From: an uncultured Bacteroidia bacterium
GTDB lineage: Bacteria > Bacteroidota > Bacteroidia > Bacteroidales > UBA932
NCBI GenBank assembly: GCA_902792815.1
Contig: CADBAY010000006.1
Span: 53,250-117,249 of the forward strand
Direction: 5' to 3'
DNA: 64,000 bases
Under the pieces are notes generated by a model, which did not search any database, was not told the origin of the DNA, and was given only the letters and a program-made list of their open reading frames with translations. Positions 35,273-43,694 of the stretch are shown piece by piece. Position numbers and translations under genes: made by a program. Within the stretch, counting starts at the first letter, position 1. Every line of letters begins with the position of its first letter.

Positions 35273-36205
35273 ATGAAAAAGATTTTAGTATCCATTGCGG
35301 CCCTCTTTGCCGCGGCCGCCATGCTGTCAGCCCAGAACATGTCTGAGGCAACCGAAACAGCCAAGCTGGCCAACGAGTCGCTTTCTGCAGGTAACTATGA
35401 GACTGCGCTCGCCGGCTTCCAAGAGGCTCTCAAGATGGCTGAGGCCTGCGGAGACGAAGGTCTTGAGCTGGTAGCAACTTGCAAAGAAATTATCCCCAAG
35501 ACAGTTAACGCTATTGCCAAGCAGCTCCTCCAGGAGGACAACCTTGACGGTGCAATCGCCAAGTTCGGCGAGGCTGTAGCAATCGCAAATGAATATGGCG
35601 ACGAAGAGACCGCAGCCAAGGCTGCCGCGCTCATTCCTCAGGTTTATATGAAGAAGGGCGGCACTCTCATCAACGCCAAAGACTTCGCCGCAGCCGCCGA
35701 GGCTTATGCCAAGGTGCTCGAGCTCGATCCTGCCAACGGCAATGCCGCCATCCGCTATGGCCAGTGCCTGGAGAACTCCGGCAAGGGCGAGGAAGCCGTC
35801 GAGGCTTACAAGCTTGCCGCTGCCAACGGCCAGGAGAAGAACGCAAATGCCCTGCTGGGCAAGTTCTATCTCAAGCGTTCGGTCGATGAGCTCAAGGCCA
35901 AGAAGTATGCAGATGCTGTTAAGGACGCCAACGAGAGCAATTCCTACACCCCCAACGCCCAGTGCCTCCAGATTGCAGGCCAGGCTTCCCAGCTCGCAGG
36001 CAAGAACAACGACGCTATCAACTACTTCGAGCAGTATCTCGAGGCAGCTCCCAACGCCAAGAACGCCGGCCAGGTAGCTTACACCGTAGGCGCCCTGTAT
36101 CAGCAGGCCAAGAACAACGCCAAGGCTAAGGAGTTCTTCGCCAAGGCAGTTAACGATCCTAAGTACGGAGCCGACGCCAAGAAGGCTCTCGCCGCACTCA
36201 AGTAA
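35273..36205 (+). CDS. exported TPR-repeat protein
   Basis: The 310-residue protein has a signal peptide (MKKILVSIAALFAAAAMLSAQ) and is otherwise built of helical tetratricopeptide-like repeats, e.g. AGNYETALAGFQEALKMA, KDFAAAAEAYAKVLELDPAN and KNNDAINYFEQYLEAAPN. It should be a periplasmic scaffold. The Ala/Lys/Asn-rich composition and strongly biased codons (AAG, GAG, GCC) suggest high expression. ATG 35273 is chosen because it opens the signal peptide. The stop overlaps the U32 start (TAATG). Confidence 0.85.
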   Translation: MKKILVSIAALFAAAAMLSAQNMSEATETAKLANESLSAGNYETALAGFQEALKMAEACGDEGLELVATCKEIIPKTVNAIAKQLLQEDNLDGAIAKFGEAVAIANEYGDEETAAKAAALIPQVYMKKGGTLINAKDFAAAAEAYAKVLELDPANGNAAIRYGQCLENSGKGEEAVEAYKLAAANGQEKNANALLGKFYLKRSVDELKAKKYADAVKDANESNSYTPNAQCLQIAGQASQLAGKNNDAINYFEQYLEAAPNAKNAGQVAYTVGALYQQAKNNAKAKEFFAKAVNDPKYGADAKKALAALK

Positions 36206-38001
36206 TGTTGGAGCTGGAGCTACTTTCTCCGGCAAAAGATAAGGCTGTCGGCATCGCGGCAATAGACTGCGGTGCCGATGCCGTTTACATTGCAGGTCCC
36301 GGCTGGGGCAACCGTAAGGCTGCCGGCAACAGCATTGACGATATAAGGGAACTCTGCACTTATGCGCACCGGTTCGGCGTGCGTATTTATCTGACAGTCA
36401 ATACTATCATCTACCCCGACGAGTGGCCCGCCGTGCATTCCATGATGCTTGAGGCCCAGGACGCCGGGGTCGATGCGTTTATCATCCGGGAGGAGCGCCT
36501 GTTAAGTCTCCCGGACATCAGGGTGCCGATGCACGCCTCCACCCAGTGCGCCATCCGCACGCCCGAGGCGGCGCGCCGCTTCGAAGCTCTCGGATGCAGC
36601 CGCATCATACTCGAGCGGGCGCTAAGCCTGCAGGAGGTCCGCGCCATACGCGAGGCGGTCAGCTGTGAACTTGAGTTCTTCGTGCACGGAGCCCTGTGCG
36701 TGTGCTACAGCGGCGACTGCCGCCTGTCGGAGTATCTGGACGGGCGGAGCGCCGACAGGGGCGACTGTATCCAGGCCTGCCGTTCCCTTTATGACTTGGT
36801 AGATGAGAGCGGACGTACGCTTGTGCGCGGCCGGGCTTTGCTCTCGATGCGCGATTTCAAGCTCCTCGACCGCCTGGAAGATCTTGCCGGGGCCGGAATA
36901 TGCTCATTCAAAATCGAAGGACGGCTCAAGAGCGCCTCGTACGTTAAGAACGTGGTGCGCGAGTACAGCCTGGCACTTGATGCGCTTGTGGCAAAACATC
37001 CCGGAGAGTACCGCAGGGCCTCGTTCGGCAAGGTTAGCGGCGGCTTCACGCCCAATTCCGACCTCACCTTCAACCGCGGCTACACCCAGTGGTGGCTCGA
37101 CGGCGTGAGGGGTCGCTGGTCGTCGATGGATACTGCCAATGGTGAGTTCGTAGGCGAAGTGCAGGCCGTGCGCCCTTCCGGCGGGGGGTTGATGTTAACG
37201 CTCAAGCCTGCCGGCGCCGGCTTGCAACTATCCAACGGAGACGGATTCGCTTTTTTCGAGCCCGGGCGCGGTGTGACCGGCTTCAGGGCCGACCGCTGCG
37301 AGGGTCGGCAAATCTTCTGCAAACGGGTGGATGGCCTGCGTGCCGGCGTGCGCCTGTACCGGAACATCAATGCCGCTTTCGAGCGGGAGCTTGAGTCGGG
37401 GAGTCCACGGCGTGAGATCGGCGTCGATGTGGACGTGGCCGTAAGCGGCTCGTTCGTAATTGAACTGAAGGCCGAGACGGAAGACGGACGCTGCGTGGTA
37501 AGCCGTTTCAACGCCGATGTAGACAAAGCCGAGAACCGCGAGCGCAGCGAGGCTATGCTCCGCGAGCAGCTTTCCAAGCGCAGCGGCGTTTACGCCTTTA
37601 AGGTGCGGTCGGTCAGCGCTCCCGGCGCCCTTCCGCTGCTCAGTGCCGGCACCATCAATTCCATGCGGCGCCTGCTTGCAGAGGATATAGATTCTTACGT
37701 CGGGCTTCGCCCTCCTCAGAATGACAAAGGGACAGCCGTCCCGTCGGGTTCTGCAGCCGTCCAGGCCGATTCTTCTGCCGTGCCGTCAGGCACTTCTGTC
37801 ATTTCGAGCGAGCGAAGCGAGCCGAGAAATCTCCCCGCCGAACTGATGCGCACGCGCTACTGCATAAAGTACGAATTGGGCCTTTGCCCGCGCCACCAGA
37901 AGGCAAAGCCCACCGGCGCCCTGTTCCTTGTCAACAACGGACGGCGCCTTGCTCTCGGCTTCGACTGCGCCAAGTGCGAAATGACCGTTAAAGCGGCCTG
38001 A
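36205..38001 (+). CDS. U32-family peptidase/tRNA-hydroxylation-type protein with repeat insertion
   Basis: The 598-residue protein has the U32 N-terminal barrel (ELLSPAKDKAVGIAAIDCGADAVYIAGP, HGALCVCYSGDCRLSE, IQACRSLYDL, FKIEGRLKSASYVKNVVREY) and the Cys residues that bind an iron-sulfur cluster in TrhP/YhbU-type members, which take part in RNA 5-hydroxylation. The C-terminus has the RTRYCIKYELGLC and CAKCEM cysteines. Between RLLAEDIDSY and LMRTRYC about 45 residues of low-complexity Ser/Ala/Pro (about 501-545) do not fit the family and correspond to a repeat element at 37700-37838. The frame is intact. Confidence 0.85.
   Translation: MLELELLSPAKDKAVGIAAIDCGADAVYIAGPGWGNRKAAGNSIDDIRELCTYAHRFGVRIYLTVNTIIYPDEWPAVHSMMLEAQDAGVDAFIIREERLLSLPDIRVPMHASTQCAIRTPEAARRFEALGCSRIILERALSLQEVRAIREAVSCELEFFVHGALCVCYSGDCRLSEYLDGRSADRGDCIQACRSLYDLVDESGRTLVRGRALLSMRDFKLLDRLEDLAGAGICSFKIEGRLKSASYVKNVVREYSLALDALVAKHPGEYRRASFGKVSGGFTPNSDLTFNRGYTQWWLDGVRGRWSSMDTANGEFVGEVQAVRPSGGGLMLTLKPAGAGLQLSNGDGFAFFEPGRGVTGFRADRCEGRQIFCKRVDGLRAGVRLYRNINAAFERELESGSPRREIGVDVDVAVSGSFVIELKAETEDGRCVVSRFNADVDKAENRERSEAMLREQLSKRSGVYAFKVRSVSAPGALPLLSAGTINSMRRLLAEDIDSYVGLRPPQNDKGTAVPSGSAAVQADSSAVPSGTSVISSERSEPRNLPAELMRTRYCIKYELGLCPRHQKAKPTGALFLVNNGRRLALGFDCAKCEMTVKAA
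37700..37838 (+). repeat. in-frame REP-like element in the U32 peptidase gene
   Basis: It starts with CTCAGAATGACAAAGG and ends with TGTCATTTCGAGCGAGCGAA followed by GCGAGCCGAGAAATCTCC. AATGACA and TGTCATT are the inverted ends commonly seen in bacterial REP/MITE-like repeats. Internal hairpins are GGGAC/GTCCC (37729-37742) and GTGCC-GTCA-GGCAC (37780-37793). The GTCA-looped hairpin also occurs in the trmB element. The GAGCGAAGCGA-type motif also recurs in queH and trmB elements. Confidence 0.7.
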
Positions 38002-38006
38002 ATCTT

Positions 38007-38858
38007 CTACTCGAAATTCCTGGAGGCGAAAGGCAGGGCCAGCCTGAGGCCCAGATGCCAGTATTCCCAGTTATGTATGCCGTTGCGCACGCGGAGCTCG
38101 TTGTGCACCCCGGCGGCCTTCATCTTGAAGTGAAACTCCATTGCAAGATGCAGCAGGAAGTCGTCGTCACCGCAATCGACAAACCAGGCCACGGTGCGAA
38201 GCTTCTCGATCGTTTCTTCCGATGCGCGGTCGAGGAAATCAACGGCCGAATTGTCCCTTACAGCCTGGCTCACCAGGTACAGTTTGTCGCGGCTCGTCTC
38301 TTCTCCCTCGACTTCTCTGCCCTTGTCGTCCAGCCAGGGGCTCAGGGCATAGCAGCAGGCGAACATTTCAGGGTGCTTCTGGCAATAGACCACCGAACCT
38401 CCGCCGCCCATTGAAAGTCCCATAACCGCACGCCGCTCTTTGCTTCCGCCGCAGGAGTATTTCTTCTCGACTTCCGGAACCAGCTCCCCGAAGAAGAAGT
38501 CTTCGTAGTGCCAGCCTGGCATGTTAAAGTAGCCGTTATAGGTGTTGTGAACGTCGGGTCCTCCCGCGTTGGGCATGATGATAACCATAGGCTTGGCCTC
38601 GCCGGTGCCGATAAGTTCATCGGTAACCGTCTGCATGCCGCCGCGAACCCTCCAGGCCGTATAGTCGTCGCTAAGGCCGTGCAGCATATACACGACGGGG
38701 TAGGTGCGCTCTGTCTTTCCGTGCCCGTCAGGCAGATATACATTGTACTTAACCGTGGCTCCGAGAGTGCGGCTCCACAGGCTGTCGGTCACTATCTTTC
38801 CGGCCCTCAACGGCAGAAAAGCAAGGGCGGATAGCAAAATGAGGCTTAACTTTTTCAT
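38007..38858 (-). CDS. exported esterase, CE1/esterase D-like
   Basis: The 283-residue protein has a signal peptide and an alpha/beta-hydrolase fold: oxyanion region VVYMLHGLSDDYTAW, nucleophile elbow GLSMGGGGS (Ser near residue 147) and a C-terminal catalytic His in GIHNWEYWHLGL. It resembles the acetyl-esterase/feruloyl-esterase group; the substrate is unknown. ATG 38858 gives the signal peptide MKKLSLILLSALAFLPLRAG and overlaps the AlkD stop by 4 nt; a longer in-frame start at 38939 is not supported. Confidence 0.82.
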   Translation of the reverse strand: MKKLSLILLSALAFLPLRAGKIVTDSLWSRTLGATVKYNVYLPDGHGKTERTYPVVYMLHGLSDDYTAWRVRGGMQTVTDELIGTGEAKPMVIIMPNAGGPDVHNTYNGYFNMPGWHYEDFFFGELVPEVEKKYSCGGSKERRAVMGLSMGGGGSVVYCQKHPEMFACCYALSPWLDDKGREVEGEETSRDKLYLVSQAVRDNSAVDFLDRASEETIEKLRTVAWFVDCGDDDFLLHLAMEFHFKMKAAGVHNELRVRNGIHNWEYWHLGLRLALPFASRNFE

Positions 38859-39550
38859 ATCTTCAGGTACTTTTTTCTTTCTTCTTCGGGGAACATTTCG
38901 ATGGCGTAGCGGAGCATGGTGCGGGGCATGCCGGCACACCGGCCGGCAAGGAACGAGGTCAGGGCCTCTTTGTCCCGCTTGCCTGCTTCGCGAAGCAGCC
39001 AGCCCACCGCCTTTTGGATCAGATCGTGCGGGTGATGCAGCAGTATATCGGCTATGGCAAAGGTGTCGTCAAGCTGGCCGTGGCGGATAAAAGTCATGGT
39101 GCTCACTATGCCTATGCGCTGCTCCCAGATGGTCTTTCCCTCGCGGGCGAGGGAGTACAGAAGGCTGCGGTCTTTGTCGAGCAGCCACTCGCCAAGCAGG
39201 GGGTAGCATGACAAGTCCACCAGGTCCCAGTTGTTGATGCGGGCGGTATGCGCAAGATAGAAATCCACGCACTCCTGGCGCAGGGCTTTCTTGCTGTGGA
39301 ATATCTGTACCAGGGCCAGCAGGGCGGAGAGCCGCAGCTCGTGGTACTCGCTTTCAATGCATTCCCGGATGTCTTCCATGGATGTGCCTCGCCAGCAGGC
39401 CTTTACCACTTCGCGAGTCACAGGGACCTTGATGCCGAGGAATTTGTCTCCCTCGCCGTACTGTCCCGGGCCCGTTTTGAAAAAGCGCGACAAGCCGCTG
39501 ACCTGGGAAGGGTCGGCGCGTTTAATCATGTCAGACATAAGGCGATTCAT
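38855..39550 (-). CDS. DNA alkylation repair protein, AlkD-type
   Basis: The 231-residue all-helical HEAT-like protein matches the AlkD family: KFLGIKVPVTREV, NNWDLVDLSCYPLLGEWLL and IQKAVGWLLREAGKRD. The last two hold the conserved Trp/Asp residues that contact damaged DNA. It excises cationic alkylated bases without flipping them. A near-consensus -7 box (TATCTTTA, 39562-39555) with a TTG 19 nt upstream ends 4 nt before the ATG, so the transcript may be leaderless. Confidence 0.9.
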   Translation of the reverse strand: MNRLMSDMIKRADPSQVSGLSRFFKTGPGQYGEGDKFLGIKVPVTREVVKACWRGTSMEDIRECIESEYHELRLSALLALVQIFHSKKALRQECVDFYLAHTARINNWDLVDLSCYPLLGEWLLDKDRSLLYSLAREGKTIWEQRIGIVSTMTFIRHGQLDDTFAIADILLHHPHDLIQKAVGWLLREAGKRDKEALTSFLAGRCAGMPRTMLRYAIEMFPEEERKKYLKI

Positions 39551-39616
39551 ATGCTAAAGATAGCGCTTTTTGGGGACAAAACAATTTCTTTATTTTAATT
39601 AAAGCAGAATTATCAC

Positions 39617-39624
39617 TATTTTTG
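39617..39624 (+). promoter_or_regulatory. -7 promoter element of the DUF2723 gene
   Basis: TATTTTTG, 22 nt before ATG 39647. The -33 box is not obvious. Confidence 0.4.
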
Positions 39625-39646
39625 AAGATTGATTCGAAACATTTGT

Positions 39647-42600
39647 ATGAACGATAAGAAATTCAATCTTTGGAACAGGATAGCGGCCCTGGCTGCTTTC
39701 GTCATTTCCGCCATCACATACTTGCTCACCATAGAGCCCTCGGCTTCTTTCTGGGACTGCGGCGAGTTCATCGCCTCGTCCTATAAACTGGAGGTGGGGC
39801 ATCCCCCGGGAAACCCGGTATTCCAGCTCATCGCCCGCTTCTTCACAATGTTCGGCGACAATATGCACGCCGCCATCCTGGTCAACGCCATGAGCGCCAT
39901 CTGTTCGGCGCTTACCATATTCTTCCTGTATCTGACCATAGTCTGGCTCACCAAGAGGGTGGTTAGCACCAAAACCGCCGGAGGTGCGCTTGCAGTCATA
40001 GGTTCGGGCCTTGTGGGCGCCCTGGCATATTGTTTCTCCGATACTTTCTGGTTCTCCGCTGTGGAGGGCGAGGTTTACGCAATGTCGTCGCTCTTTACGG
40101 CCGTGGTGTTCTGGGCCATGACCATGTGGTACGACCGGGCCGATTCTCCCCACGCCCTGCGCTGGGTGGTGCTGATCGCCTTCCTCATGGGCTTGAGTAT
40201 CGGCGTGCACCTGCTTAACCTGCTGGCTATCCCGGCCCTTGTGTTCCTGTTCTACTACCGCAAGAGAGAGAACGGACGCTTCGGCTTCTGGGAGTTTGTC
40301 AAGATATTCTTGATCGGCATCGTCATCCTGGGCTTCCTGGTGTTCCTGTATGTGCCTTACCTGCCCAAGATCGCGGCTTACGTCGACCTGTTCTTCGTTA
40401 ACGTTCTCGGGCTTCCGTACAATAGCGGCGCGGCATTCTTCCTGGCCGCACTCCTGGCGCTGTGCTTCTGGGGCATCTTTGTGACCGAGCGCAGGCAGAA
40501 AGTGCTCCTGAACACCATCCTGCTGTGCTTCACCGTCATTACCATAGGCTTCTCGGTTTTCAGCATCGATATCATCCGCTCCTGCGCCAAGACGCCCACC
40601 AACGAGTATCAGCCCGACAATGCTTTTACCCTGGTGCGCTACCTCAGCCGCGAGCAGTACGGCAGCACGCCGCTGCTCTACGGGCAGTATTACGATGCTC
40701 CTTACGACCTCAAATCATCGACCTACTGGGCTCCGCTGGACGGCAAGTACAAGAAGGTCGAGGGCCCCGTGGACGCCAAGTACCGTGCTTCCGGAAAGAT
40801 GCTGTTCCCCCGCATGTGGAGCAGTTCGCCGGACGGTAAGAACGAGGAGTTCTACCGTGCCTATACCGGCGGCAAGGGCAAGAAGATTGCCGGCGCCACC
40901 GACCGCAAGCCTACCATGATTGCTAACCTGTACTTCTTCTTCGACTATCAGCTTGGATGGATGTACTGGCGCTACTTTATGTGGAACTTCGTGGGGCGGC
41001 AGAACGAGATACATTCCCCGACGCCCGGCGATATCTTCCACGGCAACTGGGAGAGCGGTATAGGATTCATTGATGAGTTCCGCCTGGGCGACCAGAGCAA
41101 CGCTCCATCCACGCTTGCCGACAACAAGGGAAAGAACCACTATTTCTTCCTCCCGCTCCTCCTTGGCCTTCTTGGTCTCTTCTTCCAGTTCGACCGCGAC
41201 AAGAGAGGATGCTGGCTTACCTTCCTGATGTTCTTCATGACGGGTATAGCCATCGTGATCTACCTCAACCAGCCGCCTTACCAGGTGAGGGAGAGGGATT
41301 ATGCCTACGCGGGATCGTTCTATTTCTTCTGCGTGTGGATAGGTATGGCTGTGGCGGCTCTTTACAGCTGGCTCCAGAGTGCCCTCAAGAAGCGCTACTC
41401 CGTGGCTACGGCCGCCCTGCTTACGGGTGCGTGCCTGTGTGTGCCAGCTCTTATGGCGGCCCAGAACTGGGACGACCACGACCGCTCCGGCCGCCGCACC
41501 GCGGTCGAAATGGCCCGCAATTATCTGAACTCCGTAGGCCCGAACGGCATCCTCATAACTCACGGCGACAACGATACCTTCCCTGTGTGGTATGCGCAGG
41601 AAGTCGAGAATGTGCGCACCGACGTACGTATCTGCAACACCTCCCTGCTGGGCACCGACTGGCACATCGACCAGATGAAATGGGCTTGCAACGAGAGCGC
41701 CCCTCTGCCCCTGAGCGTGGGTCCGGAGCAATACCTCTACGGCACCAACGAATATGTGCCTATTGTTGACACCCGCGAGCAGGAGATGCCCATCGCCGAT
41801 GTGATGAAGCTGTTCCGCGATACGCGCGTGAGGGTTCCTATGAGCAGCGGCCGCAAGATGGACTACATTCCTTCCCGCAAGATAGTGGTGCCCGTCAACA
41901 AAGAGAACGTCATAGCCTCCGGTATACTTGACAAGCGCTTTGAGGATATGATTCCCGAGAGCATAGTGCTGCAGATCCCCAAGGGCAAGGATTATCTTAC
42001 CAAGCCCGAAATCTTCATGCTCGACCTGCTGTCGGGATACCAGTGGGACCGCCCCATCCATATGCTTAACATGGGAGGCGACCTGAACGTGGGCGTAAAG
42101 GATTATCTGGTGTACGAGGGCTACTCCTATAAGTTTGTTCCTATCAAGAACAAGATAAGCACGACCGACATTGGCTTCGTTGATACCGACGAGCTGTACC
42201 GCAAGATGACACAGGTGTATTCCTGGGACGCCGTTGCCGCCGACGGGTGGTTCATCGACTACCAGAACATCTACACCAACCTTGGCGTAATGGCCCCCAG
42301 AAGCATATTCCTCAACTGCGCCAAGGCCTTCATGAAGGCCGGGGAGAATGATCGCGCCGTAGAGATGCTCGACCGGGGCTGCGAGGTTATGAAGCGCTTC
42401 CCGATAGAGTCGATTCCGCTTGGCATGTCCACCAACGACTACCTGGTAATCAGTATGATCGAGTGCTATTATAAGCTCGGACAGACCGACAAGGCCCGCG
42501 CTCTTGGCGCCCAGATGGCGGCCGACCTGCTTGAGACCTCCCGCTTCTATCTTGAATTCTTCGAGTTCGGAAAGAGCGAGTTCGACATGTGCGGCAGCTA

Positions 42601-42751
42601 TATTTATTTCCTTGCCGACGTATTGAGGGAGAACGGAGACGAGGATATCGCCAACAAGTTCACCGGCGCCTTCACCAAACTCATAGACTGGGCTGCCGGA
42701 GAGAGCGACGAGGAGGCAGATGCACCCGCCGGTGAGGTTGCTGCCGGATAG
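39647..42751 (+). CDS. DUF2723 (GT117-type) membrane glycosyltransferase-like protein
   Basis: The 1034-residue protein has about a dozen transmembrane helices in its first 600 residues and a soluble C-terminal part with TPR-like helices. The N-terminal motif TIEPSASFWDCGEFIASSYKLEVGHPPG, here given only in outline as SFWDCGEF...HPPG near residues 30-52, is diagnostic of DUF2723/GT117. The fold resembles protein O-mannosyltransferases, and Asp/Glu in this loop are the likely catalytic residues. It may glycosylate exported proteins, a process known in Bacteroidetes, but that is inference. ATG 39647 starts MNDKKFNLW. Confidence 0.85.
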   Translation: MNDKKFNLWNRIAALAAFVISAITYLLTIEPSASFWDCGEFIASSYKLEVGHPPGNPVFQLIARFFTMFGDNMHAAILVNAMSAICSALTIFFLYLTIVWLTKRVVSTKTAGGALAVIGSGLVGALAYCFSDTFWFSAVEGEVYAMSSLFTAVVFWAMTMWYDRADSPHALRWVVLIAFLMGLSIGVHLLNLLAIPALVFLFYYRKRENGRFGFWEFVKIFLIGIVILGFLVFLYVPYLPKIAAYVDLFFVNVLGLPYNSGAAFFLAALLALCFWGIFVTERRQKVLLNTILLCFTVITIGFSVFSIDIIRSCAKTPTNEYQPDNAFTLVRYLSREQYGSTPLLYGQYYDAPYDLKSSTYWAPLDGKYKKVEGPVDAKYRASGKMLFPRMWSSSPDGKNEEFYRAYTGGKGKKIAGATDRKPTMIANLYFFFDYQLGWMYWRYFMWNFVGRQNEIHSPTPGDIFHGNWESGIGFIDEFRLGDQSNAPSTLADNKGKNHYFFLPLLLGLLGLFFQFDRDKRGCWLTFLMFFMTGIAIVIYLNQPPYQVRERDYAYAGSFYFFCVWIGMAVAALYSWLQSALKKRYSVATAALLTGACLCVPALMAAQNWDDHDRSGRRTAVEMARNYLNSVGPNGILITHGDNDTFPVWYAQEVENVRTDVRICNTSLLGTDWHIDQMKWACNESAPLPLSVGPEQYLYGTNEYVPIVDTREQEMPIADVMKLFRDTRVRVPMSSGRKMDYIPSRKIVVPVNKENVIASGILDKRFEDMIPESIVLQIPKGKDYLTKPEIFMLDLLSGYQWDRPIHMLNMGGDLNVGVKDYLVYEGYSYKFVPIKNKISTTDIGFVDTDELYRKMTQVYSWDAVAADGWFIDYQNIYTNLGVMAPRSIFLNCAKAFMKAGENDRAVEMLDRGCEVMKRFPIESIPLGMSTNDYLVISMIECYYKLGQTDKARALGAQMAADLLETSRFYLEFFEFGKSEFDMCGSYIYFLADVLRENGDEDIANKFTGAFTKLIDWAAGESDEEADAPAGEVAAG

Positions 42752-42752
42752 C

Positions 42753-43688
42753 CTATTCGAACGAATTTATATCTACCAATCCGTTGAGGAGAGCATAAAC
42801 CGTAAGGCCGGGAGTTGTTTTGATACCGGTCTTGCGGGTTATGTTTTTACGGTGGGTTATAACGGTGTTTATGGAGATGTTGAGGCGGTCGGCAATCTCT
42901 TTGTTGAGGTATCCGCGCGCCACTTCCGCCAGGACTTCCTTCTCACGGTCGCTCAGCACATCGCCATCGCTCTCGCCCGGTACCGGGGCTACGAATGAGG
43001 GGCTGGGCTCACGGCCTTCCAGCATTTCGACCATTGGCACCAGAATGTTATCTTCGATGTAGGTATGGTGTTCCAGGTCTTCCTGAAGGTGGAAGATGTT
43101 GGACAGCACGTCCAGGCGCCCCTCGCCGTCGCACTCAGGCGGCAGCGACTTCATTATCAGGTTCTTAAGGTCGGAGAGCGACTCTTCTATGTTGGAGTGG
43201 TTCTCTTTGAATACCGCCATTGAAAAGTCGGATGGGGCGTGCCCGGCGAGCAGCCGCTTGACATATGGGATTACGGTGTCTTCTTCGTAGGCGAAGTGCT
43301 TGACCAGCTCCGTTTTGTAGCTGTCGAAAAAGTGCCTGATGACCTTTTGCTGCACCTGGCTTGTGGGCTCCGTCATCTGCTCCAGAGCCGGCGAGAGTCT
43401 CTTGAGGGCCGAGTTGAGGTAGAAGTCGTGGCTGCTGTGCAGATAGCGCAGGATGTCGGCCACGCTGCAGCGGCGCAGCTCTTCCTCGGTGGGTTTGTAA
43501 CCTTTGGTGGAGTAAACGGTGCAGATGAGTACGAAAGTATCGGCGTCCAGGCTGTATCGGGCGCAGATTTCTTCGACGGTGTGCTCCGAGAAGCTACCGT
43601 TAATACCCAGGCGTGACATTATGCCGAGCAGGTGATAGTTACTTTCCACCAGCTCCGACATCTTCATATTTTTGTGGAGGTGTACCAT
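42753..43688 (-). CDS. hemerythrin-like sensor fused to LuxR-type DNA-binding domain
   Basis: The 311-residue protein combines an N-terminal DUF542/ScdA-N-like segment (residues about 10-60), a hemerythrin HHE four-helix bundle (about 80-225) and a C-terminal LuxR HTH (LSDREKEVLAEVARGYLNKEI...NISINTVITHRKNI, about 245-311). Probable diiron ligands are His in SSHDFY, HFAYEED, KENHSN and HHTYIEDN. The conserved Cys of ScdA-type proteins is not at its usual place. I infer a transcription factor sensing O2, NO or iron-sulfur damage. The flavodiiron gene at 60953 is a plausible but untested target. Confidence 0.82.
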   Translation of the reverse strand: MVHLHKNMKMSELVESNYHLLGIMSRLGINGSFSEHTVEEICARYSLDADTFVLICTVYSTKGYKPTEEELRRCSVADILRYLHSSHDFYLNSALKRLSPALEQMTEPTSQVQQKVIRHFFDSYKTELVKHFAYEEDTVIPYVKRLLAGHAPSDFSMAVFKENHSNIEESLSDLKNLIMKSLPPECDGEGRLDVLSNIFHLQEDLEHHTYIEDNILVPMVEMLEGREPSPSFVAPVPGESDGDVLSDREKEVLAEVARGYLNKEIADRLNISINTVITHRKNITRKTGIKTTPGLTVYALLNGLVDINSFE

Positions 43689-43694
43689 TCTGTT

